A stretch of DNA of 32,365 nt from Faecalispora jeddahensis. Its GTDB lineage: Bacteria; Bacillota; Clostridia; Oscillospirales; Acutalibacteraceae. Positions 21,149 to 29,726 of this stretch are shown here, in pieces. The stretch's first letter is position 1. Every line of letters starts with the position of its first letter. The notes beneath the pieces are model-generated. The model had not been told where the DNA came from. It searched no databases and was given only the letters and a program-made list of their open reading frames with translations. Position numbers and translations under genes: made by a program. The stretch lies in assembly GCF_000577335.1 (NCBI RefSeq), contig NZ_CBYL010000041.1:1-32365 (forward strand), read 5' to 3'.

Positions 21149-23155
21149 TTATGGCAAACGCCCATAGCCTAAAAAATGACTTTGCCAGTAGCTTGTATTG
21201 ATCGAAGTGTACTGTATGGGGGAGCCGCAATGGATCATCATGCCGTTTCCAACGTAAATCCCCACATGGCTTGCGCCGGAAGTATCGTAAGTGCCTTGAA
21301 AGAAAATCAGGTCGCCGGGCTGTGCTTCACCCGGTGGAATATAGGAACAGGCATTGAAAAGCCCGGTTGCGGTGGTTCGTCCCACGCTTCCTACACCCGA
21401 CTGATTGATGACCCAGCATACAAAGCCGGAACAATCAAAGGAAGTGGAGGGGGAAGAACCGCCCCAAACATAGGGGTAGCCTAAATATTTCTCGGCTTCG
21501 GCAATCATGGCGGCAAATTCCGGGTCGGCCAGAGCTTGTGGCGGAATGTCGTAATCCGTGTATTCTCCCGCATGGGCGTAAATGTTGCCCTCAAACAGAT
21601 AAGGGCGGTTGCCTTTGGTCTTTTGGTAAATGGCATAGCGTTCCGTTTGTTCCGGGTCGAGATTGGCAAGAGCCACGGCTCCCAATGACTTGTTTTTCAA
21701 AGACACATTGAGGATATAGTAATCATAGGGAACCTCGTAGGTGTCGGTATGGGTTTCGCCATTTTCGTCCGTCCAAGTGTCGGTTTCCGTGCGGTAACGT
21801 ACCTCTACCGTTTCCGTGATGGTCAGGATATATTGCTGTCCGAACAGGGCTTGCAGTTCGGCCTGTACCTGTGTCGGGGTGTAACCGCCGTATTTGGCAG
21901 TCAGATAGGAAGCCAACTCAAACGGGTCATGCCCGATTTCGTCCACGGAATAGAGGTACTCGTCATAGCCGGGATAATCGCTTTCTATCCGGGAGAGCCG
22001 TTCCCTCAAATCCTTTTCCAGCGCGGTATAGCGTTCTTCCACGGCTTCAATATCGCTGTCGGACGAGCCGTAGGAAGTGCCGCCTACCACGCTAATCAGG
22101 CTGTTGCCAATGGTGGTGATTCCCGCCATGCAGGATTGCAGAACCACAATCAGCAGAAGCAGTACCAGCCCAAGCAGTAAAATCTTTGGATTACGTTTTA
22201 CAAAGGCTGCAACCGTCCGGGCTACTTTTTCCGTGAAGCGTACCGCTTTTTTGCCCTGCTTTGCGGCTTTCTTTGCCTGCTTTCGGTACTGCTTTTTTAG
22301 CTGCTGCTTCTGCCAGAACCGGGAAACCGGATTGCTTTGCAAGCCCGGATTGTCCTGTATAAGTTGGCGGTAAGCGTAATCGGCTCTTGCGCTGATATGC
22401 TTGTTTTCCCATTTGCGAACCTGCCGGGCGGGACGGGTGCGGATACGGTGCTTGATAAAGCGTGTACTACCCCGGACAAGATGTTCCCCGGCAAGCTCCG
22501 TTTTGTGGGCGGCTTCCGTACCCGCATTTTCATGCTCCACCTGATGAATTTTCCCATGCCCATACCGCCAAGACTGATACCCGGCGGCACGGCTGATGGT
22601 TTTAATGGGGCCGGGTCTTTTTTGCGGCTTCTGATTCGCCAACTTCTCACGGGCAGTATTCAGCTTTTCGCCACTCTTTTCCATACGGAGCTTGGATTTC
22701 TCCATACGCTTGCCGTCTTTTGCTGCCTTTTTACTGGAAGAGCCAGAATGAGAATCGGCTCCAGCAGTTTCACCGCCCGGCGAGGTGTCTGTTTTTTCAT
22801 TACCGGACGGCGATTCTCCGTCACGGCGCAGACGCTCCGAAGGACGGGGCTTTTTGCTGTCCTGCCGGAGCTTTCCCGACTTCGGGCCAAGTTGGCCCGA
22901 AGTGACAGAAGTGCTTTCCGCAGAGGAAGAAGTGTCGGGAACGGCTTCCTCTTCAAACCGCAGTTTCTTAGTTTCTGTGTTGGGAAGAACTGGGTCGGTG
23001 CTGTTTTTAGCAGTGGACATTGCGTCCGGCAGTGTCATATCGTGGGAGCCACTCTTTTTTGTCGCAGTCCGTTTTTTTGACTTCGGGCCAAGTTGACCCG
23101 AAGTTACCGCCTGTTCCTTTGGTGCAAACCGCAAGCGCCTGCCCGTATCACGCAT
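21149..23155 (-). CDS. NlpC/P60 peptidoglycan hydrolase of the conjugation apparatus
   Basis: A 668-residue protein (CD1107/CD1108-like) that opens the cell wall locally for the channel. The first 320 residues are basic, low-complexity and helical. A membrane segment lies at about 324-345 (ILLLGLVLLLLIVVLQSCMAG). A middle domain follows, then a C-terminal NlpC/P60 domain with catalytic Cys in FDCSGFV, His in ASHVGIYVG and a third polar residue at MIHCG. The N-terminal part contains two palindrome insertions (copies 8 and 9), both read as TSGQLGPKS or TSGQLGPKS-like. Its ATG overlaps the VirB4 stop by 8 nt. Confidence 0.92.
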   Translation of the reverse strand: MRDTGRRLRFAPKEQAVTSGQLGPKSKKRTATKKSGSHDMTLPDAMSTAKNSTDPVLPNTETKKLRFEEEAVPDTSSSAESTSVTSGQLGPKSGKLRQDSKKPRPSERLRRDGESPSGNEKTDTSPGGETAGADSHSGSSSKKAAKDGKRMEKSKLRMEKSGEKLNTAREKLANQKPQKRPGPIKTISRAAGYQSWRYGHGKIHQVEHENAGTEAAHKTELAGEHLVRGSTRFIKHRIRTRPARQVRKWENKHISARADYAYRQLIQDNPGLQSNPVSRFWQKQQLKKQYRKQAKKAAKQGKKAVRFTEKVARTVAAFVKRNPKILLLGLVLLLLIVVLQSCMAGITTIGNSLISVVGGTSYGSSDSDIEAVEERYTALEKDLRERLSRIESDYPGYDEYLYSVDEIGHDPFELASYLTAKYGGYTPTQVQAELQALFGQQYILTITETVEVRYRTETDTWTDENGETHTDTYEVPYDYYILNVSLKNKSLGAVALANLDPEQTERYAIYQKTKGNRPYLFEGNIYAHAGEYTDYDIPPQALADPEFAAMIAEAEKYLGYPYVWGGSSPSTSFDCSGFVCWVINQSGVGSVGRTTATGLFNACSYIPPGEAQPGDLIFFQGTYDTSGASHVGIYVGNGMMIHCGSPIQYTSINTSYWQSHFLGYGRLP
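22879..22903. repeat. ICE palindrome copy 8
   Basis: Perfect arms, in frame in the NlpC/P60 gene at about residues 85-93. Confidence 0.95.
23080..23104. repeat. ICE palindrome copy 9
   Basis: Right arm TTGACCCGAAGT, same variant as copy 4. In frame in the NlpC/P60 gene at about residues 18-26. Confidence 0.95.
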
Positions 23156-25511
23156 TTTGGGCCTCCCTTATGTCCTCCGGCCTTGTGGTGAGCAGATTGT
23201 AGATTTCACCACGGGGGAAACGGTCTACAAAGGGAATGGTGGTACTGCCAAAGAACAAAAGCCCCTCCCCGGAATTGCTGTGGGCGATATAGGAAAGCTG
23301 ATGTTCCGATATGCCAAGCTGTTTGGCGAGAATCGCCCGGTCACCCTGCGCCTGTGACAGCAGTATCATAAAGTCGCTGTTTTCCAAGATATTTTCAATC
23401 TCACGGCTGGCTAACAGGTCTTTCACATTCTGCGTGAGGGCACTCGGTACACAGCCCTTTTTACGGAGCATTTTCCATACACGGACAAAGTAGCTGGCAG
23501 AAAGTGCGTCCTGCAACAAAATGTGAAATTCATCATAATAACACCAGGTCGCAAGACTTCTTAAAAAGTTCTCGTCTACCGCCTGTGTCACCAGCTCGTT
23601 TGTGATGTGCATGGCAATTTTTCTTAGGTTTTCGCCCATGCTTTTTAACACAATACAGGTAATGCGGCTATCGGTCTGTACGTTGGTAGGGTAATTGAAC
23701 ATATTGAGGGAGCCGGTACAGTAAAGCTCCAAGGCGGTTGCAATCCGTCTGGCTTCCGGTTCGGGCTGCTGGCATAAGGTTTCATACAAATCTTGCAGAA
23801 GCGGCATTTTTCCGTCCCCGATTCCAAGGGCAAGTTCTCGGTACACCAAGCGCACACAACGGTCAATCACCGTTTTTTCAATGGGCTGTAAGCCCTCCTT
23901 GCCGCCGATAATCAGCTCACATAAGGACAATAAAAAATCCGCTTTCATCGAAAGCGGGCTATCCTCTCCGGCTAAATTCAGTTTTAAGTCCATTGGGTTG
24001 ATGTGATGGGGGCTGTTGGGTGATATTTCTATGACCTCACCGCCAAGCCGCCTGACCAGCGGGGCATATTCGCCCATTGGGTCTACCACGATAATGCGGT
24101 CTTTGGTGGCAAGGAATACATTGATTAGCTCACGCTTTGCGGCGAAGCTCTTGCCGGAGCCGGTGGAGCCAAGATACAAACCGTTGGCGGATTTCAGCTT
24201 TTTGCGGTCTGCCATGATAACATTGTGGGAAAGGGCGTTCATGCCATAGTACAACGCCTGCCCGTCCATGCGAAGCTCCTGCGTCATAAAGGGAACGAAA
24301 ATCGCCGTGGAGCTTGTTGTCATGCCCCGCTGTATCTCGATTCCATTGTACCCAAGAGGGAGAGAGGACATAAAGCCCTGTTCCTGCTGAAAGTCCAGCC
24401 GTTTCAGAAAGCAGTTATATTTCTGCGTAATGCCCGACACGGTGAAAATATCATTTTCCAACTGCTGACGGGTGGGGGCTGTGTTTACCACAAGGAACGT
24501 AAGCAGAAACATTCGCTCGTTGCGGCTCTGTAAATCTGCCAAGAGTGCCGCCGCGTCCTTGCTGTAAGTGAGCAAATCCGGGGGCAGAATGTCAATGTCA
24601 TACCCGGCCCGGGCGGCTTTTTTCTGCTCGTCCATTTTCATACGGTCTATGTCGGTCAGTTTAGCCTTGACCGTTTTCACCGCTTTGGTCTGGTCTACGG
24701 TCTGGATATGCAGGGTAATGGTCATTTCCGCGTCTACCTCCAAAAGCTCCGCTAACAGCTTGTCGGAAAGCTCGGAAGCCATAATCTGCATATACAAAGC
24801 CGCACCCCATGTAGTCCCTACACGAAAGGCGCGGCTTTGGCGAAAGTCAAAGGACGTGGGGGCAATAAAGTCCTTTGTTCCCATGCCTGTTTTGGGTATC
24901 ATATCCCATGAAAAGCGGAACAGCTCCCGCCCTCCGGGGTGAAGCTGGCTGTGCAGCACCTCCAAGCGTTCCCGCCCGGAAAGGGTTGCCGACTGTACGC
25001 CCAGCTTCTTGAAGCTCCCTATAATATCCGCTTCGATTCGTTCCAAGCGGGGGCGTGCCGCCGTGATTCCGTCTGCATTGATACCAAACGTGATGTATTT
25101 GGAGCGGACAATGCCATTGTTGCTTTTGGCAATCTGGTTTTCCAGCATGGCGGTAAATTCGCCCCGGATACTGTTAAAATCGTCGTCCTGTGGGGAAATG
25201 TTCACGCTGTAACGGTTCTCCGGGCGGGAGCGGTGATTGATAAATGAAAGCTGAAAGGGTAAGGCACTGTCAAAGTAGTTTAGGAAGCCGCAGTACCCAT
25301 CAAAAATGGTGCTTTGGTCGTCACTGGAAGCCACGGCGTAGTTAATATCCTCATAGGAAAGGGTCTTTGTGTAGTAGCCCTCCCGCACCTTGCAGATACC
25401 GTCTTTCAGCATTTCCTTGTAGGGAATGGTCTGCTGTGCCGACTGCGGCCCACGCTTTTTAGGCTTTCCGCTTTTTGCGGGAATGGGCGGGCGTTTTGTT
25501 TTTTGCGCCAT
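23148..25511 (-). CDS. VirB4/TraE-type conjugation ATPase
   Basis: A 787-residue cytoplasmic ATPase that powers channel assembly and substrate transfer. Walker A is YLGSTGSGKSFAAKR at about residue 450, and RIIVVDPMGEYAPLVRRLGG is typical of the family. Walker B is in TWCYYDEFHILLQ, with the KKGCVPSALTQNVKDLL segment after it. The N-terminal half is the CagE/TrbE-like domain. AAAGGAGG precedes ATG 25511 by 9 nt. The gene overlaps PrgI by 53 nt at its start and the NlpC/P60 gene by 8 nt at its end. No palindrome lies within it. Confidence 0.95.
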   Translation of the reverse strand: MAQKTKRPPIPAKSGKPKKRGPQSAQQTIPYKEMLKDGICKVREGYYTKTLSYEDINYAVASSDDQSTIFDGYCGFLNYFDSALPFQLSFINHRSRPENRYSVNISPQDDDFNSIRGEFTAMLENQIAKSNNGIVRSKYITFGINADGITAARPRLERIEADIIGSFKKLGVQSATLSGRERLEVLHSQLHPGGRELFRFSWDMIPKTGMGTKDFIAPTSFDFRQSRAFRVGTTWGAALYMQIMASELSDKLLAELLEVDAEMTITLHIQTVDQTKAVKTVKAKLTDIDRMKMDEQKKAARAGYDIDILPPDLLTYSKDAAALLADLQSRNERMFLLTFLVVNTAPTRQQLENDIFTVSGITQKYNCFLKRLDFQQEQGFMSSLPLGYNGIEIQRGMTTSSTAIFVPFMTQELRMDGQALYYGMNALSHNVIMADRKKLKSANGLYLGSTGSGKSFAAKRELINVFLATKDRIIVVDPMGEYAPLVRRLGGEVIEISPNSPHHINPMDLKLNLAGEDSPLSMKADFLLSLCELIIGGKEGLQPIEKTVIDRCVRLVYRELALGIGDGKMPLLQDLYETLCQQPEPEARRIATALELYCTGSLNMFNYPTNVQTDSRITCIVLKSMGENLRKIAMHITNELVTQAVDENFLRSLATWCYYDEFHILLQDALSASYFVRVWKMLRKKGCVPSALTQNVKDLLASREIENILENSDFMILLSQAQGDRAILAKQLGISEHQLSYIAHSNSGEGLLFFGSTTIPFVDRFPRGEIYNLLTTRPEDIREAQNA

Positions 25512-25854
25512 TGGGTGAAACCTCCTTTCCGGGGTTGCTTAGATAGGAATAGAAATTTTGTGTCTGATAAGGGCGTGTACGGGGCCATAGAAATTTGGAA
25601 CGGACAATATTTCGCACCACCTTTTCCAGTGGCTGTCCGTCACGCTCATACATGGCAATGAGAAAGCAAGGGAGCATAAGGGCAATCATTAAGAGCATAG
25701 CCCCGGTATTGCCAATGGTGGTACGGGTAAAAAGATAAGTCGGAATCCCGACTACCGCCGCCGCTCCAAAGCATAGTAGCTGGCGTTTGGTAAGATTGAA
25801 CGCCACTTTGGTTTTTATTTTCGATAAGTCATTCGGTACACTTACATAGGCCAA
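25459..25854 (-). CDS. PrgI-family membrane protein
   Basis: A 131-residue protein with the PrgI start AYVSVPNDLSKIKTKVAFNLTKRQLLCFG. Two membrane segments (LLCFGAAAVVGIPTYLF and GAMLLMIALMLPCFLIAMYE) and the domain end EKVVRNIVRSKFLWPRTRPYQTQNF follow. It forms part of the channel near VirB4. The start is TTG 25854, 8 nt after AGGAGG. A longer frame exists upstream but would include the ribosome site and palindrome copy 10. Confidence 0.88.
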   Translation of the reverse strand: MAYVSVPNDLSKIKTKVAFNLTKRQLLCFGAAAVVGIPTYLFTRTTIGNTGAMLLMIALMLPCFLIAMYERDGQPLEKVVRNIVRSKFLWPRTRPYQTQNFYSYLSNPGKEVSPNGAKNKTPAHSRKKRKA

Positions 25855-25873
25855 TGAAAAATCCTCCTTTCTG

Positions 25874-25898
25874 ACTTCGGGCCAACTTGGCCCGAAGT
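25874..25898. repeat. ICE palindrome copy 10
   Basis: Perfect arms, centre C. It starts 3 nt after the DUF7007-like stop and ends a few nt before the PrgI ribosome site. Confidence 0.95.
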
Positions 25899-25901
25899 GT
25901 T

Positions 25902-26300
25902 TTATCGTTCTGCGCTGTGAGTGGGAACTGTCTGCCGTGCCGGGGTCTTTTCCAGTCCGGCCTGGCGTACCCTCCAATAGTCCGGGTTATACTCCCGGAT
26001 AGACTTGTTGATGTTTTCCTCAAAAGCGGCCTTATCCTTAATGCGGTCAGGAACTGTCCACAGCTTTTTATCCAAAAGCTCCCTTAAAGCAACATCTTCC
26101 TGTGTATCTTCCTCAAAGCAGAGAAAACCGCTGTGACGAAAGCCGCACTTGATGGCGGCAGGAGAAAGTACCGCCGCCATATCTTTTGCAACCATTGTAC
26201 CGCCGTGACTGGTGGTACTCACAAGAAACACGCCGGGGCAGAGAACGTCACAAGTCTGCACCTTGCCCCACGGCGATTGTTCCGGCTGTTGGTAGAGCAT
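25902..26300 (-). CDS. DUF7007-like conjugation-module protein
   Basis: A 132-residue soluble protein: MLYQQPEQSPWGKVQTCDVLCPGVFLVSTTSHGGTMVAKDMAAVL, then GFRHSGFLCFEEDTQEDVALRELLDKKLWTVPDR. The WGKVQ...PGVFLVSTTSHGGTMV segment is the hallmark of DUF7007 domains. Function unknown; commonly found between SpoVG-like and PrgI genes in these elements. ATG 26300 follows AAAGGAGG by 6 nt; the upstream frame to 26327 is only palindrome sequence. Confidence 0.75.
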   Translation of the reverse strand: MLYQQPEQSPWGKVQTCDVLCPGVFLVSTTSHGGTMVAKDMAAVLSPAAIKCGFRHSGFLCFEEDTQEDVALRELLDKKLWTVPDRIKDKAAFEENINKSIREYNPDYWRVRQAGLEKTPARQTVPTHSAER

Positions 26301-26315
26301 AAAATCCTCCTTTCC

Positions 26316-26340
26316 ACTTCGGGCCAACTTGTCCCGAAGT
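26316..26340. repeat. ICE palindrome copy 11
   Basis: Right arm TTGTCCCGAAGT. Its outer base is the last base of the TAA stop of the SpoVG-like gene; the next ribosome site is about 6 nt on. Confidence 0.95.
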
Positions 26341-26813
26341 TACCGTTCTGCACTTTTGGCCTTACTGGTCTTTGCCGTAGTAGAACGGGCGGCGTTTTCC
26401 TGTCCTGCTTGTTTCGCACCCTCCGCAAGCTGTTTTGGGATAGACTGCTTTTCAGGGGAAGCAATGGCAGCGGCACGGGTCTGCAACTTTTCAAGCTCTG
26501 CATGGTAGGCCGCTGTCACGGCTTCGGTCAGCTCGGCGCGAAATTCCTTTGTGATGGGGCGGGCCGTATCCCGGTAGCCGGTCTTGCTGGTCTTATCCGG
26601 CTTACTGGGCATACCTACAAAAATGCCCTTTTCATTCTGCAAAATCTTGAAATCGTCAATTACAAAGCAGTCGTTCAGCTTCAGACTGGCAAAGCCTACA
26701 AGATTGCCCTTTGGCTCAATGATCCGGGCGGTAACGTCCAGCTTCAGCGGAAGAGCCGCCTGTTCGGGTTGCTGTTCCGTTTCCTGCGGAACTGTTGTTT
26801 TTTCGTTACTCAT
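26340..26813 (-). CDS. SpoVG-like protein
   Basis: A 157-residue protein with a SpoVG-type domain: LDVTARIIEPKGNLVGFASLKLNDCFVIDDFKILQNEKGIFVGMPSKPDKTSKTGYRDTARPITKEFRAELTEAV. SpoVG proteins bind nucleic acid and regulate gene expression; the ICE versions are common in this module with no defined role. The C-terminal extension is Ala/Lys-rich. ATG 26813 has AAAGGAG 9 nt upstream. Confidence 0.85.
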   Translation of the reverse strand: MSNEKTTVPQETEQQPEQAALPLKLDVTARIIEPKGNLVGFASLKLNDCFVIDDFKILQNEKGIFVGMPSKPDKTSKTGYRDTARPITKEFRAELTEAVTAAYHAELEKLQTRAAAIASPEKQSIPKQLAEGAKQAGQENAARSTTAKTSKAKSAER

Positions 26814-26834
26814 CGTAAAAATTTCTCCTTTCTC

Positions 26835-26859
26835 ACTTCGGGCCAACTTGTCCCGAAGT
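26835..26859. repeat. ICE palindrome copy 12
   Basis: Same variant as copy 11. Its outer base is the last base of the TGA stop of the VirB6-like gene. Confidence 0.95.
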
Positions 26860-27728
26860 CATCCGTGTGCTCCAAAAATAGATTTCGCAAGGCTTCCCGT
26901 CTTGAACATGGTGAAGCACAAGAGAACCGTATAGCCGATTACCGTCCATATGGCTCCAATGGGGTCGCCGCCTATGGCGATACTCTGCACCAGTTTTGCG
27001 TAAATCCCTACGCATACCAAAATCAGCAAGCCCTGAAAGCCCACAGCACACAAAGATTTTAAATAGTTTTGACCCATGCTGCCGATTTCTCGGTTGACCA
27101 AGGTCGCCATTGGTACAGGGGCTAAACTGGTGAGTAGGTAAATTTCAATCATTCTGCCGTACACAATGACAAATACGACAATGTTGATGACCACGACAAC
27201 AATCCGTATCAGGAAGGATTGCATCCACAGGCCAAGCAGAGGGCCGATTTCCATTGTCATGAGCTGGGTTTCCAAGCTGTTCAGCATATCGGGGCTTACC
27301 GCCGTGTTTCCTGGAATCACGCCCCCTGCGCTGTTTATAACGCTTTGGGAAACATCAAATACCGCCATCACAATATTGAACGTATTGGAAAGAAGCAGTA
27401 CCGCAACAAAGGTTTTAAATATCCACTTGAAGAAAATCCATGTGTCAATGTCATGCAGGTTGTTCCGGTCAATGAGCATTTGAATCAGCTCATAGCACAT
27501 GACAAAGGTAAGCACCAGTCCGGCAATCGGCAGAACAACCGTTTCGGAAAGCTGCCGTATGAGGGAGAATACGCCGGGGTTCCAATTCCCCGGCGTGGTT
27601 CCCACCTGTGTTGCAATCTCTCCGATCTGGTCGTTCACGTTCTCGAAAAGGCCGCTTAAATTGCCCATGATACCGTCTACCAGCAGTCCCTTTATCCATT
27701 CATTAATCCAGTCGGTGAGAAAATCCAT
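26859..27728 (-). CDS. TrbL/VirB6-like channel protein
   Basis: A 289-residue polytopic membrane protein (CD0411-like) with about six membrane segments: VVLPIAGLVLTFVMCYELI, WIFKTFVAVLLLSNTFNIVMAVF, IVVVVINIVVFVIVYGRMIEIYLLTSLAPVPMA, FQGLLILVCVGIYAKL and IGYTVLLCFTMF. It forms the inner-membrane part of the transfer channel. ATG 27728 lies 11 nt after the Maff2 stop and shares its transcript. Stop overlaps palindrome copy 12. Confidence 0.88.
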   Translation of the reverse strand: MDFLTDWINEWIKGLLVDGIMGNLSGLFENVNDQIGEIATQVGTTPGNWNPGVFSLIRQLSETVVLPIAGLVLTFVMCYELIQMLIDRNNLHDIDTWIFFKWIFKTFVAVLLLSNTFNIVMAVFDVSQSVINSAGGVIPGNTAVSPDMLNSLETQLMTMEIGPLLGLWMQSFLIRIVVVVINIVVFVIVYGRMIEIYLLTSLAPVPMATLVNREIGSMGQNYLKSLCAVGFQGLLILVCVGIYAKLVQSIAIGGDPIGAIWTVIGYTVLLCFTMFKTGSLAKSIFGAHG

Positions 27729-27739
27729 ACCGGCCTACC

Positions 27740-27952
27740 TTAAAACAAGCTGGAAAGCATAGGTACAAGCGTTGTTCCCAGCAGGATAACGCCGCCCCCG
27801 GCCATGAGCTGTTTAATCCCTTGGGATTTTGCGCCGGGATTGTCCGACCCGTAGCCTTCCAAAAGGTTGATAACGCCCCACACGGCAAGGCCCGCACCAA
27901 GAGCCACAACAAGGGTCTGTAACGTACTAACTGCACTCGTAAAAAATTGCAT
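27740..27952 (-). CDS. Maff2 family protein (small membrane channel component)
   Basis: A 70-residue protein with two membrane segments (TLQTLVVALGAGLAVWGVINLL and QLMAGGGVILLGTTLVPML) around a Gly/Ser/Asn loop (EGYGSDNPGAKSQGIKQ). Maff2 proteins precede VirB6-like genes in clostridial ICEs and look like VirB2-type subunits. GGAGG lies 9 nt before ATG 27952. A terminator is 47 nt upstream of the start, so the downstream conjugation genes may be transcribed by readthrough or from an unseen promoter. Confidence 0.88.
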   Translation of the reverse strand: MQFFTSAVSTLQTLVVALGAGLAVWGVINLLEGYGSDNPGAKSQGIKQLMAGGGVILLGTTLVPMLSSLF

Positions 27953-27992
27953 AATCTGATTACCTCCATATTTTCATATTGTTTTTGGGTAC

Positions 27993-28015
27993 AAAAAAAC
28001 CGCCATTTCTGGCGG
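27993..28015 (-). terminator. Intrinsic terminator in front of Maff2
   Basis: On the minus strand CCGCCA-GAAA-TGGCGG (28015-28000) is followed by seven T. It stands between palindrome copy 13 and Maff2 and may act as an attenuator. Confidence 0.8.
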
Positions 28016-28020
28016 CTGTA

Positions 28021-28045
28021 ACTTCGAGCCAAGTTGGCCCGAAGT
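28021..28045. repeat. ICE palindrome copy 13
   Basis: Left arm ACTTCGAGCCAA, one change. It lies on the Maff2 side of the DUF5677-like island. Confidence 0.95.
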
Positions 28046-28109
28046 TCTATATTCAGTTTAAGCAGGGTTTAGGGGGGATCACGAACCATGAAAACCACCT
28101 CTTTTCTCG

Positions 28110-28138
28110 TTGTTTTGTGGGGAATTTTGGTATATAAT
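28110..28138 (+). promoter_or_regulatory. Promoter of the DUF5677-like gene pair
   Basis: TTGTTT (28110-28115), 17-nt spacer, consensus TATAAT (28133-28138), about 130 nt before the first start codon. Confidence 0.7.
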
Positions 28139-28141
28139 GAA

Positions 28142-28172
28142 AACAACCACTTGCGCAAAACAAGTGGTTGTT
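28142..28172. promoter_or_regulatory. Inverted repeat just after the -10, operator or minus-strand terminator
   Basis: ACAACCACTTG and CAAGTGGTTGT pair around CGCAAAA. It lies at the expected transcription start. On the minus strand it is followed by TTTTC, so it might instead stop transcription coming from VirD4. Confidence 0.55.
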
Positions 28173-28268
28173 GAATATGTGTTCTTTTATTTTATATATT
28201 TGGAAAACTTAGTTTGGCAAATATGAGAACCTTACAACTCAGATACACGATGAAAGGACAAAAGTATT

Positions 28269-29726
28269 ATGGAACCTAGTAAATTAAAAGACCATGTATT
28301 CAAAAAAGGGAAATTTACAACACCCCTTAACACCATTATGACACCACTTAACGATGATGATTCTTGGTCATATGGTCGCCTACCGGAATACTTATGGATT
28401 GGGTTAGTATTAAAAAAATATGGTCGTAGTGTTGGATTAGAAAAAATCTATAAAATAATATTGATACTACATGAGTTGGCACCAGACCTTTTCGCACCAC
28501 GAATGTCTGATGTTTTATCTTTAGAATCTCCCGTACAGGCCTCGTTCTATGAACAGGTTCTTACAATCATGCCTAAAGATACTATAGCCCCATTGACACT
28601 TCTGCTTACGCAGAGCAAATATCCGGTATTTGCTGAATTTTTTTGTACGCCAACTCTTGATATAAAACGACGCCAAGATGTTATTTTGGAAACCATGCAA
28701 AATCTTATGGATCATCAAACCTATGAAGCAACTGATATTCGTTTTGTTGTTTTATACTTTGAACTCATATCTGGTCGTTTAAATATTCTAAAGGAGCAGG
28801 GGGACTTACTTAGAGAGTACCCCACACTAGACCATGCAAATGAAAAAATGAGAATGATTCGTCCTATGATAAGATCCATGGAAATGATGTCACTTCATTT
28901 AGAAAAAATTAACAAAGAGTATATTACTCTTTTTTGGGGAGGGATAAGTAAAATGACTGATTGTAACTTATTTACTATAAAATTTAAGAACGAAGATAAA
29001 GATATTGCTACATATTTAGAACAGCTCCATGAAGTTTTTATTTATCTTTCGCAACTATTTACTTCTGTCAATCCTTTAGATGAAAAAATGAAGGTCATTC
29101 TTGGCATAGCAACATACTCCTATAAACGTTTCAAAGAGGCCGCCAATCACAATCTATTTAACTCAATTTCTGGTAGAGGTTGTATAAGAGTTATGATAGA
29201 AAATTATATTATGTTAAAGTATTTACTAAAAAAAGAATCTGAACATCAAAACATATGGCGGGAATATCAATACTACGGTTTAGGGCTATATAAGTTGGTC
29301 TTAGCACGTCATAGAGAGTGTCAAGATTTAAATGTGACATCTCATTTCGACAAAGATTATATTGAGGCTCTAGTTAATGAATTTATCATAGAAGAAAGTG
29401 TCGATATGGATACGCGGTATTTTGACCAGCAAAATATTCGTTTAAAAGCTGAAGCAGTAAACGAAAAAGATTTATTTGGGCTTTATTACGATTATGATTC
29501 TTCATTTGAGCATGGATTATGGGGAGCTATTAGAGAAAGCTCTCTCGTAAAATGTCATAATCCTGCTCATCAGTACCACTGTGTTCCAGATGTTGATGAC
29601 AATAATAATCTTAAAAGCGTTCTACCTGATTGCATAATGATAATGAGGAAAACTTTGATGCTTCTTAATGAGCTTTATGGGCTACCTGATGCATTGTATG
29701 AAGAGGTGAAAAATTTCGATGTATAA
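28269..29726 (+). CDS. DUF5677-like protein of a two-gene cargo system
   Basis: A 485-residue soluble, mostly helical protein. The N-terminal half (DDSWSYGRLPEYLWIGLVLKKYGRSVGLEKIYKII) is unassigned. The C-terminal half contains SGRGCIRVMIENYIMLKYLLKKESEHQNIWREYQYYGLGLYKLVL and DSSFEHGLWGAIRESSLVKCHNPAHQYHCVPD, similar in pattern to DUF5677 proteins (family named from memory). Arg, Glu, His and Tyr in these segments are candidate active-site residues, but no catalytic activity can be assigned. AAAGGA lies upstream of ATG 28269. It runs against the ICE genes, is AT-rich, and overlaps the next gene by 8 nt. A defence role is inferred from this context only. Confidence 0.75.
   Translation: MEPSKLKDHVFKKGKFTTPLNTIMTPLNDDDSWSYGRLPEYLWIGLVLKKYGRSVGLEKIYKIILILHELAPDLFAPRMSDVLSLESPVQASFYEQVLTIMPKDTIAPLTLLLTQSKYPVFAEFFCTPTLDIKRRQDVILETMQNLMDHQTYEATDIRFVVLYFELISGRLNILKEQGDLLREYPTLDHANEKMRMIRPMIRSMEMMSLHLEKINKEYITLFWGGISKMTDCNLFTIKFKNEDKDIATYLEQLHEVFIYLSQLFTSVNPLDEKMKVILGIATYSYKRFKEAANHNLFNSISGRGCIRVMIENYIMLKYLLKKESEHQNIWREYQYYGLGLYKLVLARHRECQDLNVTSHFDKDYIEALVNEFIIEESVDMDTRYFDQQNIRLKAEAVNEKDLFGLYYDYDSSFEHGLWGAIRESSLVKCHNPAHQYHCVPDVDDNNNLKSVLPDCIMIMRKTLMLLNELYGLPDALYEEVKNFDV

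Noticed and set aside
22337-23080. Plus-strand frame opposite the NlpC/P60 gene
   Set aside because: Antisense to a gene with intact motifs; no ribosome site and mixed composition.
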